Shown here piece after piece: positions 34,161-42,863 of a stretch of DNA of 43,037 nt (position 1 is its first letter; each line of letters begins with the position of its first letter). A program made the position numbers and the translations under genes. Origin of the DNA: Chloroflexota bacterium (GTDB lineage: Bacteria; Chloroflexota; UBA6077; FW602-bin22). The notes beneath the pieces are model-generated. The model ran no database searches. It was given only the letters and a program-made list of their open reading frames with translations, and had not been told where the DNA came from. Where the stretch lies: the NCBI GenBank assembly GCA_016875715.1, contig VGOZ01000024.1, positions 1 through 43,037 of the forward strand, written 5' to 3'.

Positions 34161-34868
34161 GTGCGGCTCTCGGTGGTTGTCCCGGCGTATAACGAGTCTG
34201 AGACGATCGAGGAGATCCTCGGCCGGGTGCGCGCGGCACCCGGCGTAAGTGAGATCGTCGTTGTCAACGACTGTTCCACCGACGGGACTGGCGATATCCT
34301 TCGGCGGCTCGAATGGCCGGAACTGACGGTCATCCACCACGAGGCCAACCAGGGGAAGGGCGCCGCGATCGTCACTGCCCTGGCGGCGGTGACGGGCGAC
34401 GCGATCATCATCCAGGATGCCGACCTCGAGTACGACCCTCGTGACTACGAGCGGCTGATCGCGCCTTTGCAGGGCGGCGCGGGCGACGTCATCTATGGAT
34501 CGCGCTTTCTTGGGCGTCCCCGCAAGATGACCTTCACCCAGTGGCTCGGCAATCGCGGGCTGACCTTCGTCACGAACGCGCTATTCGGTGCGAACCTCAC
34601 CGATATGGAGACGTGCTACAAGCTCATCCCGACCCACATCGCGCGGTCGCTCAGCCTCGAGGCGCGACGGTACGATGTCGAACCGGAGATCACGGCCAAG
34701 TTGCTTCAGCGAGGCTTGCGTATCGTCGAGGTGCCGATCTCCTACGAGGGGCGAGACGCCGAGGCAGGCAAGAAGATCCGCTGGACAGACGGGTTTCCCG
34801 CGCTCTTGATGCTCTTCCGCGTCTGGCTGACCCGGTTCGGGCTGACGATCTCGCCCTCTGCGGTGTAG
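34161..34868 (+). CDS. Glycosyltransferase family 2 (DPM1-like)
   Basis: A GT-A fold transferase. [20 protein letters not shown] opens the nucleotide-binding fold, VNDCSTDGT carries conserved Asp, and [14 protein letters not shown] contains the metal-binding DxD-like site. [12 protein letters not shown] and GKKIRWTDG match the undecaprenyl/dolichyl-phosphate sugar transferase group. No membrane helices at the C-terminus. I chose GTG 34161 because it coincides with the predicted transcript start; GTG 34140 would add seven residues and overlap the -10 box. The stop is TAG, and the next gene continues in the same frame. Confidence 0.88.
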   Translation: MRLSVVVPAYNESETIEEILGRVRAAPGVSEIVVVNDCSTDGTGDILRRLEWPELTVIHHEANQGKGAAIVTALAAVTGDAIIIQDADLEYDPRDYERLIAPLQGGAGDVIYGSRFLGRPRKMTFTQWLGNRGLTFVTNALFGANLTDMETCYKLIPTHIARSLSLEARRYDVEPEITAKLLQRGLRIVEVPISYEGRDAEAGKKIRWTDGFPALLMLFRVWLTRFGLTISPSAV

Positions 34869-34889
34869 AGCGCGGGAACCACCTTCTAC

Positions 34890-35987
34890 CTGAGCCGTCG
34901 GCACCCCCCGTCCCTCGGAGGGATGCAGCGCCTGAGTCGAGATCTCGTCACGGCGCTTGGCGGTACGCGCTCGCTGCGCGCGATGACCTGGGGGGGCGGC
35001 CAGGCATGGCTTCCCGGCTTCCTGTCGCTCGCCGCCGGGCTGATCGCGGCTCGGCCGGAGTTCGACCGGATCGACGTCATTGTTGCGGGCGATGTCGCTC
35101 TGGCACCCGTGGGCTGGGCGCTCGCTCGTCTCTCGCGGCGGCCGTTGATTGTGGTCGCACACGGACTGGATGTGACGGCCGGGCTTCCGCTTTATCCGCG
35201 CTATGCGGCGTGGGGGTTACGCCGGGCCACGGGCATCGTCGCGATCAGCGCCGCAACAGCCGAACTCGTGGCTCGCTCCGGGGTTACCCGCGACCGAATC
35301 GCGGTCATCCCCCCGGGGATCACACCACCCGAGCGTTTCGACCGTGTCCTCGCGCGCGCCTGGCTGGCCCGACGTGCGGGGGGACCGCTGAACGACCGAC
35401 CTGTACTGGCAATGGTGGGACGACTCGTCCCGCGCAAGGGGACGGCGTGGTTCCTGAGGACCTGCCTTCCTCAACTGCTCGAGCGATTCCCCGAATGTCT
35501 GGTCGCGGTCGCGGGGGACGGCCCCGAGAGCTCAGAGATCACGACTGTCGCTCGGGACTTGCCCCGCGCGATCCTCCTGCTCGGACGATGCGCCACGCGC
35601 GAGCGCGACATGCTGTTCTCGGCAGCCGATCTCTTCATCGCGCCGATGCGATCGATCCCCACTGATCCGGAAGGTTTCGGGTTGGTGGCCATGGAGGCCG
35701 CCGCAGCGGCGCTTCCGTCGGTGGGGGTCGCCGTGGGCGGACTGGCCGAGGCAATCGTGCCCGGCATCACCGGCGACCTGGCTAAAGCCGAAGGGCCGGA
35801 TGCTCTGGTGACCGCTATCGCGTCACTCCTTGACGATCGCGAGCGTCGTCGCGCGCTCTGCGAAACCGCGGCCGCGTATGCCGCCCAACATCATGCGTGG
35901 GCGGCCATCGCCAGACGCTGGAGCCGATACATCGATGAGGTCGCGGTGACCCGGGTCGCCGGTAGGGATGCACCGGACGGTGAATAG
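34890..35987 (+). CDS. Glycosyltransferase family 4, true start unresolved
   Basis: A GT-B fold transferase of the PimB/mannosyltransferase type. Donor-domain motifs are VGRLVPRKGTAWFL, AGDGPESSE and the EX7E motif in DPEGFGLVAMEAAAA. The first in-frame ATG is 34923, but it would drop the acceptor GG loop. Homology-like sequence (FYLSRRHPPSLGGMQRL) continues upstream to the TAG of the preceding GT2 in the same frame, with no ATG, GTG or TTG in between. I list CTG 34890 as a provisional start. Alternatives are TAG readthrough giving a GT2-GT4 fusion, or a sequence error near 34863-34868 hiding a GTG start. Confidence 0.8.
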   Translation: MSRRHPPSLGGMQRLSRDLVTALGGTRSLRAMTWGGGQAWLPGFLSLAAGLIAARPEFDRIDVIVAGDVALAPVGWALARLSRRPLIVVAHGLDVTAGLPLYPRYAAWGLRRATGIVAISAATAELVARSGVTRDRIAVIPPGITPPERFDRVLARAWLARRAGGPLNDRPVLAMVGRLVPRKGTAWFLRTCLPQLLERFPECLVAVAGDGPESSEITTVARDLPRAILLLGRCATRERDMLFSAADLFIAPMRSIPTDPEGFGLVAMEAAAAALPSVGVAVGGLAEAIVPGITGDLAKAEGPDALVTAIASLLDDRERRRALCETAAAYAAQHHAWAAIARRWSRYIDEVAVTRVAGRDAPDGE

Positions 35988-36930
35988 CCCGGGGATGGTG
36001 AGATTGCGTCGGGCCGAGTTCGTCTTGCGATGGATGCGCGACATCGGCGCGCGGCCCTACGCGCGTCGAGCGGCCACGGCCGCTTCGGCACTTGGAATGC
36101 TCGGACTGCTCCTCTACATGGTCGGGACCTCGCTCGATGTGCTCGCCGGCGCTCAGTGGCACGTGATCCCCGGTCGCCTGGTGATCGCGCTGGGAGTGCT
36201 CAGCGTTCCACCCCTGATGGCCGCGTTCGTCTGGGGAGACATTGTGCTCGCACTGGGGGGAACTGGTTCGCGCGGACGGCACGCGCGGGCGCACGCGCAG
36301 TCGCTGCTGGCCCGCCGCCTTCCGGGCGGACTCTGGCATCTTGCCGGTCGTGCCGCATTCTACGGTGCCGATGCGGGTGGCGTTCGCATCGCGATGACCG
36401 CGTCTGCCCTGGAAGCCGGGGGCATTCTGATCGTCGGAGTCATCATTCTCCTGGCGGTGCTTCCGGGCAGCGAGATCTGGGGACCGTTGATCGGCGTCGT
36501 CGCGGCGTCGATCTCCCTTGCGGTCGCACCCCGTGCCGCCCGCATCGTTCGCGCGAGAGTTCCGCTGCCTCGCCCGCGCGTGGCGCTGTGGCTGCTATGC
36601 GGGGCGCTCTCCTGGAGTGCCGGCTGCTCAGGCGTGTACCTGCTCTACGGGGCGCTCTATCCGCTGCCGGAGGATTCCTTTCTTCCGCTCAGCGTGGCGG
36701 TGCTCGCCAGCGTCTTGATCGGAGGGCTAGCCTGGGTCCTTCCCGGAGGCCTGGGACTCCGGGAACTAGGATTGACCGCATTGATGGCGAGTTTCATCCC
36801 GCCGCCGATCGGTATCGCTCTCGCCATCGCATTCCGGATCATCACCACGACTCTCGATCTGCTGTGGGCATTCGTGATCCTGCGCCTGACGGCGGCGCGC
36901 GTGACGGCCGGTGGTGGGTCCGGGCAGTGA
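35968..36930 (+). CDS. YbhN/LPG-synthase-like integral membrane protein
   Basis: A 320-residue protein with about eight hydrophobic segments. LARRLPGGLWHLAGRAAFYG and PGGLGLRELGLTALMAS are the two motifs shared with the lysylphosphatidylglycerol-synthase transmembrane (YbhN/AglD) family. Members are often linked to glycosyltransferases and may handle lipid-linked sugars, but their reaction is mostly unknown. ATG 35968 overlaps the GT4 gene by 20 bp; ATG 35995 is an alternative. The stop overlaps the next start as GTGA. Confidence 0.8.
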   Translation: MHRTVNSPGMVRLRRAEFVLRWMRDIGARPYARRAATAASALGMLGLLLYMVGTSLDVLAGAQWHVIPGRLVIALGVLSVPPLMAAFVWGDIVLALGGTGSRGRHARAHAQSLLARRLPGGLWHLAGRAAFYGADAGGVRIAMTASALEAGGILIVGVIILLAVLPGSEIWGPLIGVVAASISLAVAPRAARIVRARVPLPRPRVALWLLCGALSWSAGCSGVYLLYGALYPLPEDSFLPLSVAVLASVLIGGLAWVLPGGLGLRELGLTALMASFIPPPIGIALAIAFRIITTTLDLLWAFVILRLTAARVTAGGGSGQ

Positions 36931-37739
36931 GCGGAGATGGTGCCGAAGCTCTGGTAGGGATCGTGCCCGCGGCGGGGCGCGCGCAGCGCGTCCTCGGACT
37001 GCGCTGGCCCAAGTACCTGTACCCAGTGGGCTGGGAAGAAACCCACCTCGGCGGCACGACCGTGCGCCGCCCACGCGTCGTGGGCGCGCGGGTGATGGAT
37101 GGCATGATCGATGCCGGGGTCCGCGGCATCTACCTGATCGTCAACGAGGCGAACGATCCCATGCGGTACTTCGGCGCGGAGCGGCGTGGGACCCCTATTG
37201 CCTACCTCTGCCAATCCGAACCGCGGGGAGGCGCGTACGCGATCGACCTCGCCCGTCCGTGGTTACCCGCGCGGCATACGGTCCTCTTCGGCTTCCCGGA
37301 TACGATCGTCGAGCCGGCAAGTGCTTTTGCGGACCTTCTGGGCACCCATCGCGCGACGGGCGCCGATCTCTCCCTGGGCGTCTTCCCCACTGACCACCCC
37401 GAGACCCTGAGCCCCGTGGCGATCGACGGCGATCGCGCGGTCGCCATCTACGACAAGCCGACGCATACCTCGCTCCGCAACACGTGGGGAATCGCGTGCT
37501 GGGGCCCAAGCGTCACGGCGCTGCAAAAGGTCGTGATCGAGGGCGCCCCGGGCGGGAGCGAACTGGTTCCGGCGGACCTTTTCGTCGCGGCGATTCAGTG
37601 CGGCCTGAATGTCCGGGCTCATCTCTTCGCTCAGGGCGGCTACTTCGACGTGGGAACACCGCGGTCCCTGAGCGAGGCGCTGGACCGTTTTGGCACGACC
37701 ATCTTCCGTGCAGATCCGTCGGAAAACACCGAAAGTTGA
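36927..37739 (+). CDS. Sugar-phosphate nucleotidyltransferase-like protein
   Basis: A 270-residue NTP-transferase fold. VGIVPAAGRAQR stands where GGxGTR is expected and WPKYLYPVG gives the PK.L.P motif, so the nucleotide loop is altered (AAGRAQR). FGFPDTIVEPASAF holds the central Asp, and GGYFDVGTPRSLSEAL is the typical C-terminal signature. It resembles glucose-1-phosphate thymidylyltransferases and would supply an activated sugar to the locus. GTG 36927 overlaps the previous stop by 4 bp. Confidence 0.82.
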   Translation: MSGDGAEALVGIVPAAGRAQRVLGLRWPKYLYPVGWEETHLGGTTVRRPRVVGARVMDGMIDAGVRGIYLIVNEANDPMRYFGAERRGTPIAYLCQSEPRGGAYAIDLARPWLPARHTVLFGFPDTIVEPASAFADLLGTHRATGADLSLGVFPTDHPETLSPVAIDGDRAVAIYDKPTHTSLRNTWGIACWGPSVTALQKVVIEGAPGGSELVPADLFVAAIQCGLNVRAHLFAQGGYFDVGTPRSLSEALDRFGTTIFRADPSENTES

Positions 37740-37771
37740 CTCCGGGCACCCTGCACGGCCCGGTTTGGCTA

Positions 37772-37800
37772 TTGCCGCGTCGTGTGGTCGTTGGTAGCAT
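37772..37800 (+). promoter_or_regulatory. Candidate promoter of the second surface repeat protein
   Basis: TTGCCG (37772-37777), a 17-bp spacer and TAGCAT (37795-37800) form a reasonable sigma-70-like promoter 27 bp before ATG 37828, with AAGGAG at 37811 as ribosome binding site. Confidence 0.55.
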
Positions 37801-37827
37801 GCCTTCAGAGCAAGGAGTCCGCCCGAA

Positions 37828-39207
37828 ATGCTTGCGAGGAAGATCGTTCGCCTGGGTGCCGCCGCGGGACTCGTCCTGTCGCTCGGCATCGCTGGCTCGC
37901 TGACCGGCGCATCGGCTCGCGAGGCCGCCGCTATCCCGGGCACCTTTCGGAGTTCAATCGTCGTCGCGAACCCTGGCACGACCACCGCGAATGTCACGAT
38001 GTCCTTTGTCAAAGCCGACGGCACGCAGGCGATCACACCGCTCGCATTCACTGTGGCTTCCAACTCCAGCGTCAACCGCTACGTGCCGGGAATCGCGGGC
38101 CTCGCCGATGGGCGCTACTCGGTCGTGATCGATTCGGATCAAGCCGTCGTCGCGATCGCCAACCTCACCTCGGATAACCCGACGACCTCCACCGCATACA
38201 ACGGCATCGCCCAGAGTGAGGTCGGGACGAGCTTCAACATGCCCGCGGCGTACAAGAACTACTACGGATTCTCATCCAGCTACGTGATTCAGAACGCCGG
38301 TTCGGCCACTGCGAACGTGACGATCACCTACCGGACGTCGAGTGGCGTCGTGACGACTGAGACGCGGCAGATCGCATCGAACGCCTCGGTAACAGTAGAT
38401 CAGTCTTTGACCAGCGGACTTCCGGACGGGTTTGGTGGATCGGCGACGATCTCCAGCGATCAATCGGTCGCGGCAATCTTCCTCGTCTCAGCCTCGGGTC
38501 AGCTATCGAGCGCACGGGGCGCCAGGACCGGGGCTACGACAGTCAATCTCCCGAGCGTGTACAACCAGTACGCTGGGTACAACTCGGCCGTGACCGTGCA
38601 GAACATCGGCTCAGCCTCCACCAACGTCAGGGTTGAGTACTTCAGTTCGACGACCGGTGCATCCCTTGGCACTGAATCCAAGTCGGTCGCTGCGGGCGCC
38701 TCGGCGATCTTCCTGCAGTTCGATGGCACCGATCGGACCGCGATCCTGCGGCCAGGGCAGGCCGGATCCGCGGTCGTGACGTCCGTTCCTGAGAACGTGA
38801 TCGCGTTCACGAACATCCAGTACCCCGCGCAGAATTATCTGGAGAGCTATAACGGCTTCCTGACGTCCTCCGCGACGACCCGCGTCAGTTGCGCTGCGAT
38901 CATGAACAACTACTACAACTACAACACCGCCCTGACCGTCATGAATGTGGGCAGTGCTGCAACGAACCTGACAATCCACTTCATCAATTCGTCGGGGACG
39001 GTCGTTTCGACGCAGAACGTGACGAATCTACAGCCGAACAGCAGCCACGTCCGCTGGAACCCGAATGATGGCATTCCCGTGGGATTCCTCGGCGCGGCTG
39101 TCGTGACATCCAGCGGATCACCCATCATCGCCATCGTCAATGAGCTATACGGCACTGGCTCCGAATCCGGGGATCAGTTGTTCGCGTACGCCTGCGCCAA
39201 CAACTGA
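37828..39207 (+). CDS. Secreted protein made of four beta-type repeats
   Basis: A 459-residue exported protein. Residues 1-30 are a signal peptide (GLVLSLGIAGSLTGASA). The rest is four repeats of about 105 residues. Their opening strands read FRSSIVVANPGTTTANVTMS, YYGFSSSYVIQNAGSATANV, YAGYNSAVTVQNIGSASTNV and YYNYNTALTVMNVGSAATNL, and each closes with a G-x-A-x-V-x-S segment and a short S-x-x-x-I-A-I strand. The pattern matches the C-terminal half of the protein at 26857-29337. No stalk, sorting signal or anchor is visible. Two Cys lie in the last repeat region and could pair. Position inside the glycan locus suggests a surface-layer or glycan-bound protein. Confidence 0.85.
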   Translation: MLARKIVRLGAAAGLVLSLGIAGSLTGASAREAAAIPGTFRSSIVVANPGTTTANVTMSFVKADGTQAITPLAFTVASNSSVNRYVPGIAGLADGRYSVVIDSDQAVVAIANLTSDNPTTSTAYNGIAQSEVGTSFNMPAAYKNYYGFSSSYVIQNAGSATANVTITYRTSSGVVTTETRQIASNASVTVDQSLTSGLPDGFGGSATISSDQSVAAIFLVSASGQLSSARGARTGATTVNLPSVYNQYAGYNSAVTVQNIGSASTNVRVEYFSSTTGASLGTESKSVAAGASAIFLQFDGTDRTAILRPGQAGSAVVTSVPENVIAFTNIQYPAQNYLESYNGFLTSSATTRVSCAAIMNNYYNYNTALTVMNVGSAATNLTIHFINSSGTVVSTQNVTNLQPNSSHVRWNPNDGIPVGFLGAAVVTSSGSPIIAIVNELYGTGSESGDQLFAYACANN

Positions 39208-39222
39208 TCTCGCACGTGTGAG

Positions 39223-39248
39223 GGCGGGCGCTTCAGGTCGCGCCCGCC
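39223..39248 (+). terminator. Hairpin after the second surface protein gene
   Basis: GGCGGGCGC pairs with GCGCCCGCC around an 8-base loop. No T tract follows, and the GGAG ribosome binding site of the next gene begins directly after the stem, so it could also act as an attenuator or mRNA-stability element. Confidence 0.5.
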
Positions 39249-39261
39249 GGAGATCGCCCAC

Positions 39262-40194
39262 GTGAAACTCCTGGTTCAGATCCCCTGTTTCAATGAAGCG
39301 GACACGCTTCCGGACGTCATTGCCTCCATTCCCCGGATCATCGCGGGGATCGACGAGGTGGAGATCCTGGTGATCGACGATGGTTCCACCGACGGTACAG
39401 CGGAAATCGCACGGCGCGCCGGTGCCCATCACATTGTGCGACATCCCCGCAACCGGGGGCTCGCCGCGGCTTTCCGGACGGGGGTTGACGCCTGCCTGAG
39501 CCGCGGCGCCGACATCATCGTCAACACCGACGGTGACAACCAGTATCCGCAGTCGGACATCTCCCGCCTGGTGGCACCCATTCTGGCCGGCCACGCTGAG
39601 ATGGTCATCGCGAACCGCCAGATCGAGCGGATCGCCCACTTCTCTCCGCTGAAGAAGACGCTCCAGGCGGTCGGGAGTTGGGTGGTGCGCCAGGTCTCCC
39701 GAACCTCGGTCCCGGATGCGCCCAGCGGCTTCAGGGCGTACAGCCGCGAGGCCGCGCTGCGCCTCAACATCGTCTCGGCGTACTCCTACACGCTGGAGAC
39801 GCTCATCCAGGCGGGCGTACGCCGGACCGCCATAGCCGTCGTTCCGGTAACGGTGAATCCGACCCGGCCTTCACGTCTGATGGGCAGCACCCTCACATAC
39901 ATCGCACACCAGACCGCGACCATCGTGCGCACGTACACGATGTACGAGCCGCTCCGCATCTTCTCGCTGGTCGGCGCGGCGGTGTTCCTGATGGGCGCAT
40001 TCCTCTGCGTGCGCTTCCTGTACTTCTACGTGGGGGGCTCGCCCGGACACGTGCAGAGCCTCGTCTTGGGAGCCACACTCGCCGCGCTCGGCCTGCAGAT
40101 CGCGCTCAATGGACTGCTCGCCGATGTGATCGCGGCCAATAGGCGGCTGATCGAGGACATCCTGTACCGACTGCGCGCGCGGGAGGATCGATGA
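39262..40194 (+). CDS. Glycosyltransferase family 2 with C-terminal membrane helices
   Basis: A 310-residue enzyme. VQIPCFNEADTLPDVIAS, VIDDGSTDGT and VNTDGDNQYPQSDI form the GT-A catalytic domain with the acidic metal site, and APSGFRAYSREAAL follows. Two helices (about 235-260 and 270-292) anchor it in the membrane, as in GtrB/DPM-type polyprenyl-phosphate sugar transferases. The start is GTG 39262. Its stop overlaps the fabZ-like gene as ATGA. Confidence 0.88.
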   Translation: MKLLVQIPCFNEADTLPDVIASIPRIIAGIDEVEILVIDDGSTDGTAEIARRAGAHHIVRHPRNRGLAAAFRTGVDACLSRGADIIVNTDGDNQYPQSDISRLVAPILAGHAEMVIANRQIERIAHFSPLKKTLQAVGSWVVRQVSRTSVPDAPSGFRAYSREAALRLNIVSAYSYTLETLIQAGVRRTAIAVVPVTVNPTRPSRLMGSTLTYIAHQTATIVRTYTMYEPLRIFSLVGAAVFLMGAFLCVRFLYFYVGGSPGHVQSLVLGATLAALGLQIALNGLLADVIAANRRLIEDILYRLRAREDR

Positions 40195-40637
40195 CATCGC
40201 AGGTGAGCATTCGGAGGGTTCTTCCTCATCGCTACCCGATCGTGATGATCGACCGAATCGAAGAGGTTTCGGCCGATGGAACGCACGCGGTCGGCATCAA
40301 GTGCGTCTCTTCGAACGAACCCTGGCTTCAGGGCCACTTCCCCGATCTGCCGATCGTTCCCGGCGTGCTCATCGTGGAGGCGCTCGCCCAGTGCGCCGGT
40401 GCCGGCCTCCTCGGCGGAAAGGACATGGAGGGGAAGCTGGCGATGCTGGCGGGTGTGGACGGCTTCCGCTTTCGACGCCCGGTCGTCCCGGGCGATGTCC
40501 TGCGTCTGGAGGTGACGCTTACCCGTCTCCGCGGCCCGATCGGGAAAGTGACCGGGCGAGCGCTGGTCGGAACGGAACTGGTCGCAGAAGGCGAGATCAC
40601 TTTCGCGATAGCCGACCGCTCCCGCCTCGGCGTTTGA
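40191..40637 (+). CDS. fabZ: FabZ-like 3-hydroxyacyl-ACP dehydratase
   Basis: A hotdog-fold dehydratase of 148 residues. VLPHRYPIVMIDRI, the catalytic His49 in QGHFPD and Glu63 in PGVLIVEALAQ are all present, so activity is expected. FabZ normally serves fatty-acid elongation and sits with fab or lpx genes; here it is locked between a membrane GT2 and a GT9 by 4-bp overlaps. That suggests a role in making a lipid or acyl part of the glycan, or a specialised paralogue. Confidence 0.92.
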   Translation: MTSQVSIRRVLPHRYPIVMIDRIEEVSADGTHAVGIKCVSSNEPWLQGHFPDLPIVPGVLIVEALAQCAGAGLLGGKDMEGKLAMLAGVDGFRFRRPVVPGDVLRLEVTLTRLRGPIGKVTGRALVGTELVAEGEITFAIADRSRLGV

Positions 40638-41746
40638 TCCTGGCGACAGCGGGCGCGGTGGTGAGCGGTCGTGCGGGCGAGCCCCGCCGGATCCTCGTCG
40701 TCAAGCTCTGCTGCCTGGGCGATGCCCTTATGTCGACTCCGGCGATCGCGGCAATCGGGGAGCGTTATCCCAACGCCACGATCGAAGTCGCCACCGGCGC
40801 GTGGACGCGGCCGGCTTTCGAGGGCAATCCGCGCGTCCAGCGCATCGTCTGCACCGACCCGATTCTCAGCGGGCGTGCTCCCAACCCGATCGATGCTCTG
40901 GCGTTCGTACGGCGCCTGGCTCGCGGCCGATACGACCTGGCCGTCGTCATGGAACGCTCGTTCATCGTCGCCGCGTTGGTCGCTGCCACCGGGATCGGCC
41001 GGCGTGTGGGCTTCGACTCCGGTGGACGCGGGCTGCCCCACACCGATCGAGTGCCGGTCCCGCCAATCGCCCACGAGGCCGATCTCTATCTGCGCCTCGC
41101 GAACGGTGCCGGAGCGGCGGGGGATCCCCGCCCGATGGAGTTCGCCGTGAGACCCGGCGCGTCCGAGGCGATGGCTCAGGATCTCCGCGCTCGGGGAATC
41201 GAGGGTCCGTACGCGGTGCTCCATCCCGGCGGCGGCACGAACCCTGGCATGCGCCTGCTGACGAAGCGCTGGCCCGCCGATCGGTTCGCCGAAATCGCGC
41301 GGCGCCTCATTCAGCACGACATCGTGCCCGTCGTTGCGTGGTCAGACCTCGACCGCGATGCGGCCGATGCCGTTCTGGCCAGCTGCCCGGCGGCACGATC
41401 TTGCGGGCCGCTGCGGGACATCGCCACGCTGGGGGCGCTCGCCACGCGGGCTCGGCTCTACCTGGGCAACGATACCGGCCCGACCCACGTTGCCACCGCG
41501 GTCGGAGCGCCAACGTTCGTCATCTTCGGGCCGAGCGACGAGCGACGATACGGTCCCTGGCGCCCACTGGGATCGGCCGCGGGGCCGGCGGTAGCCATCG
41601 CGGAGCCTCTGCTCGCGATGGCGGACTCCGCGCCCGCCTGGCTGAATCGGTCAACGCTCGCCGTGTCCGTGGACCAGGTCTGGGGGGCGGTCGAGGCAGA
41701 GTTGGCCAGAACGCCGGAGACGCCGGGTGCGCGCGCTGCTCCGTGA
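40634..41746 (+). CDS. Glycosyltransferase family 9 (heptosyltransferase-like), first copy
   Basis: A GT-B fold enzyme of 370 residues. RRILVVKLCCLGDALMSTPA opens the N-domain with the usual K-x-x-x-x-G-D pattern; the donor domain has LHPGGGTNPGMRLLTKRWP and LGNDTGPTHVATAVGAPT, the family's nucleotide-sugar site. TTG 40634 overlaps the fabZ stop (TTGA) and is my choice; GTG 40658 or 40661 are alternatives. The acceptor is unlikely to be lipid A heptose if the organism is a monoderm Chloroflexota. Confidence 0.87.
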   Translation: MILATAGAVVSGRAGEPRRILVVKLCCLGDALMSTPAIAAIGERYPNATIEVATGAWTRPAFEGNPRVQRIVCTDPILSGRAPNPIDALAFVRRLARGRYDLAVVMERSFIVAALVAATGIGRRVGFDSGGRGLPHTDRVPVPPIAHEADLYLRLANGAGAAGDPRPMEFAVRPGASEAMAQDLRARGIEGPYAVLHPGGGTNPGMRLLTKRWPADRFAEIARRLIQHDIVPVVAWSDLDRDAADAVLASCPAARSCGPLRDIATLGALATRARLYLGNDTGPTHVATAVGAPTFVIFGPSDERRYGPWRPLGSAAGPAVAIAEPLLAMADSAPAWLNRSTLAVSVDQVWGAVEAELARTPETPGARAAP

Positions 41747-42863
41747 GGTCGCGCTCGACGGGCTCTCGTGGGCCGTCCGATGGGTGCCGGAATCGCTCCC
41801 GTTCGTCGTTCAGGAGCGCATCCTCGTGGTCCAGCCGGACCACCTCGGAGATCTGCTCCTCGCCACGCCGGCTCTTTCCGCGCTGCGATCGTCGAGTCCG
41901 GAGGCCGAGATCTGGGCGATCGTCGGTCCGTGGGCATCGCCGATCCTGACGAACAACACTGATGTCGATCGCGTGTTGGAGTTCCCATTCCCGTGGTTCG
42001 ATCGGCGCGCCGATGTCCCGGCACATAAGCGATGGCTCGCCGCGCCGGCGCTGGCCACGCGACTGCGCGCCTTTGGATTCGAGCGGGCTTACCTGCTCCG
42101 AGCCGACCATCGATGGGGCGCCGTCGCGGTCGCCCTTGCCGGCATCCCCCGCCGTTACGGCGGACCGGACGCGCGCGTGGACCCATTCCTGACCGACCCG
42201 GCACCGCGACCATCTGGTCCGCACCGCACTCGTGAAGCACTGGCGATCGTCGGACACCGATACGAACACGCAGGGTCACCGCCGCTCCGACTCAGCGGGT
42301 CGGACGCCGATCGGGCGCACGTCAAACGAATCCTGCGGGCGACCGGACTGGAACGGGGGTGCTTCGTCGCGCTTCACCCAGGGGCGAGCCGCCCCGTAAA
42401 GCGTTGGCCGGCCGAGCGCTGGGCCAGGGTACTAGACGACGTCGCGGAGGAATGGCGCGTCGCACTCCTCTGCGGTCCTGGAGAGCAAGGGCTCCTGGAT
42501 GACATCGTCCGCCTCTGCGCGAACGCGCCGGCGCTGGTCAACCTCGGCACGATCGGGGCGATCGGCGTCCTCGCCGAGTTGATTCGCGCGGCGCGTGCGG
42601 CTATCGGTCTGGATAGTCTGGCAATGCATGTCGCCGCGGCGGTCGATACGCCCGGCGTCAGGCTCTTCGGGCCCACCGACGAAGCCCGGTTCGGTCCGTG
42701 GGGCGATCCGCGTCGTCATCGCGCTCTTCGGGCAGCCGGAACGCGCCCGGACGATGCCTGGTTCGATGCCGCCGACACAATTCACCCTTCGATGCTGGCC
42801 ATCAAGGCGGACGCGGTCGTCGCCGAGATGGGGCGCATTTTCGAAGAGACGGGTAACCGATGA
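41727..42863 (+). CDS. Glycosyltransferase family 9, second copy
   Basis: 378 residues with ERILVVQPDHLGDLLLATPA, LHPGASRPVKRWPAERWA and IGLDSLAMHVAAAVDTPGV, the standard GT9 blocks. GTG 41727 lies within the end of the previous gene (20-bp overlap). It is clearly divergent from its neighbour, so probably acts on a different sugar or linkage rather than being a recent duplicate. Confidence 0.88.
   Translation: MRALLREVALDGLSWAVRWVPESLPFVVQERILVVQPDHLGDLLLATPALSALRSSSPEAEIWAIVGPWASPILTNNTDVDRVLEFPFPWFDRRADVPAHKRWLAAPALATRLRAFGFERAYLLRADHRWGAVAVALAGIPRRYGGPDARVDPFLTDPAPRPSGPHRTREALAIVGHRYEHAGSPPLRLSGSDADRAHVKRILRATGLERGCFVALHPGASRPVKRWPAERWARVLDDVAEEWRVALLCGPGEQGLLDDIVRLCANAPALVNLGTIGAIGVLAELIRAARAAIGLDSLAMHVAAAVDTPGVRLFGPTDEARFGPWGDPRRHRALRAAGTRPDDAWFDAADTIHPSMLAIKADAVVAEMGRIFEETGNR

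Noticed and set aside
35968-36030. Start of the nucleotidyltransferase frame far upstream at 36030
   Set aside because: The extra 299 codons are an arginine-rich shadow of the YbhN-like gene; GTG 36927 gives the normal family length and a 4-bp overlap.
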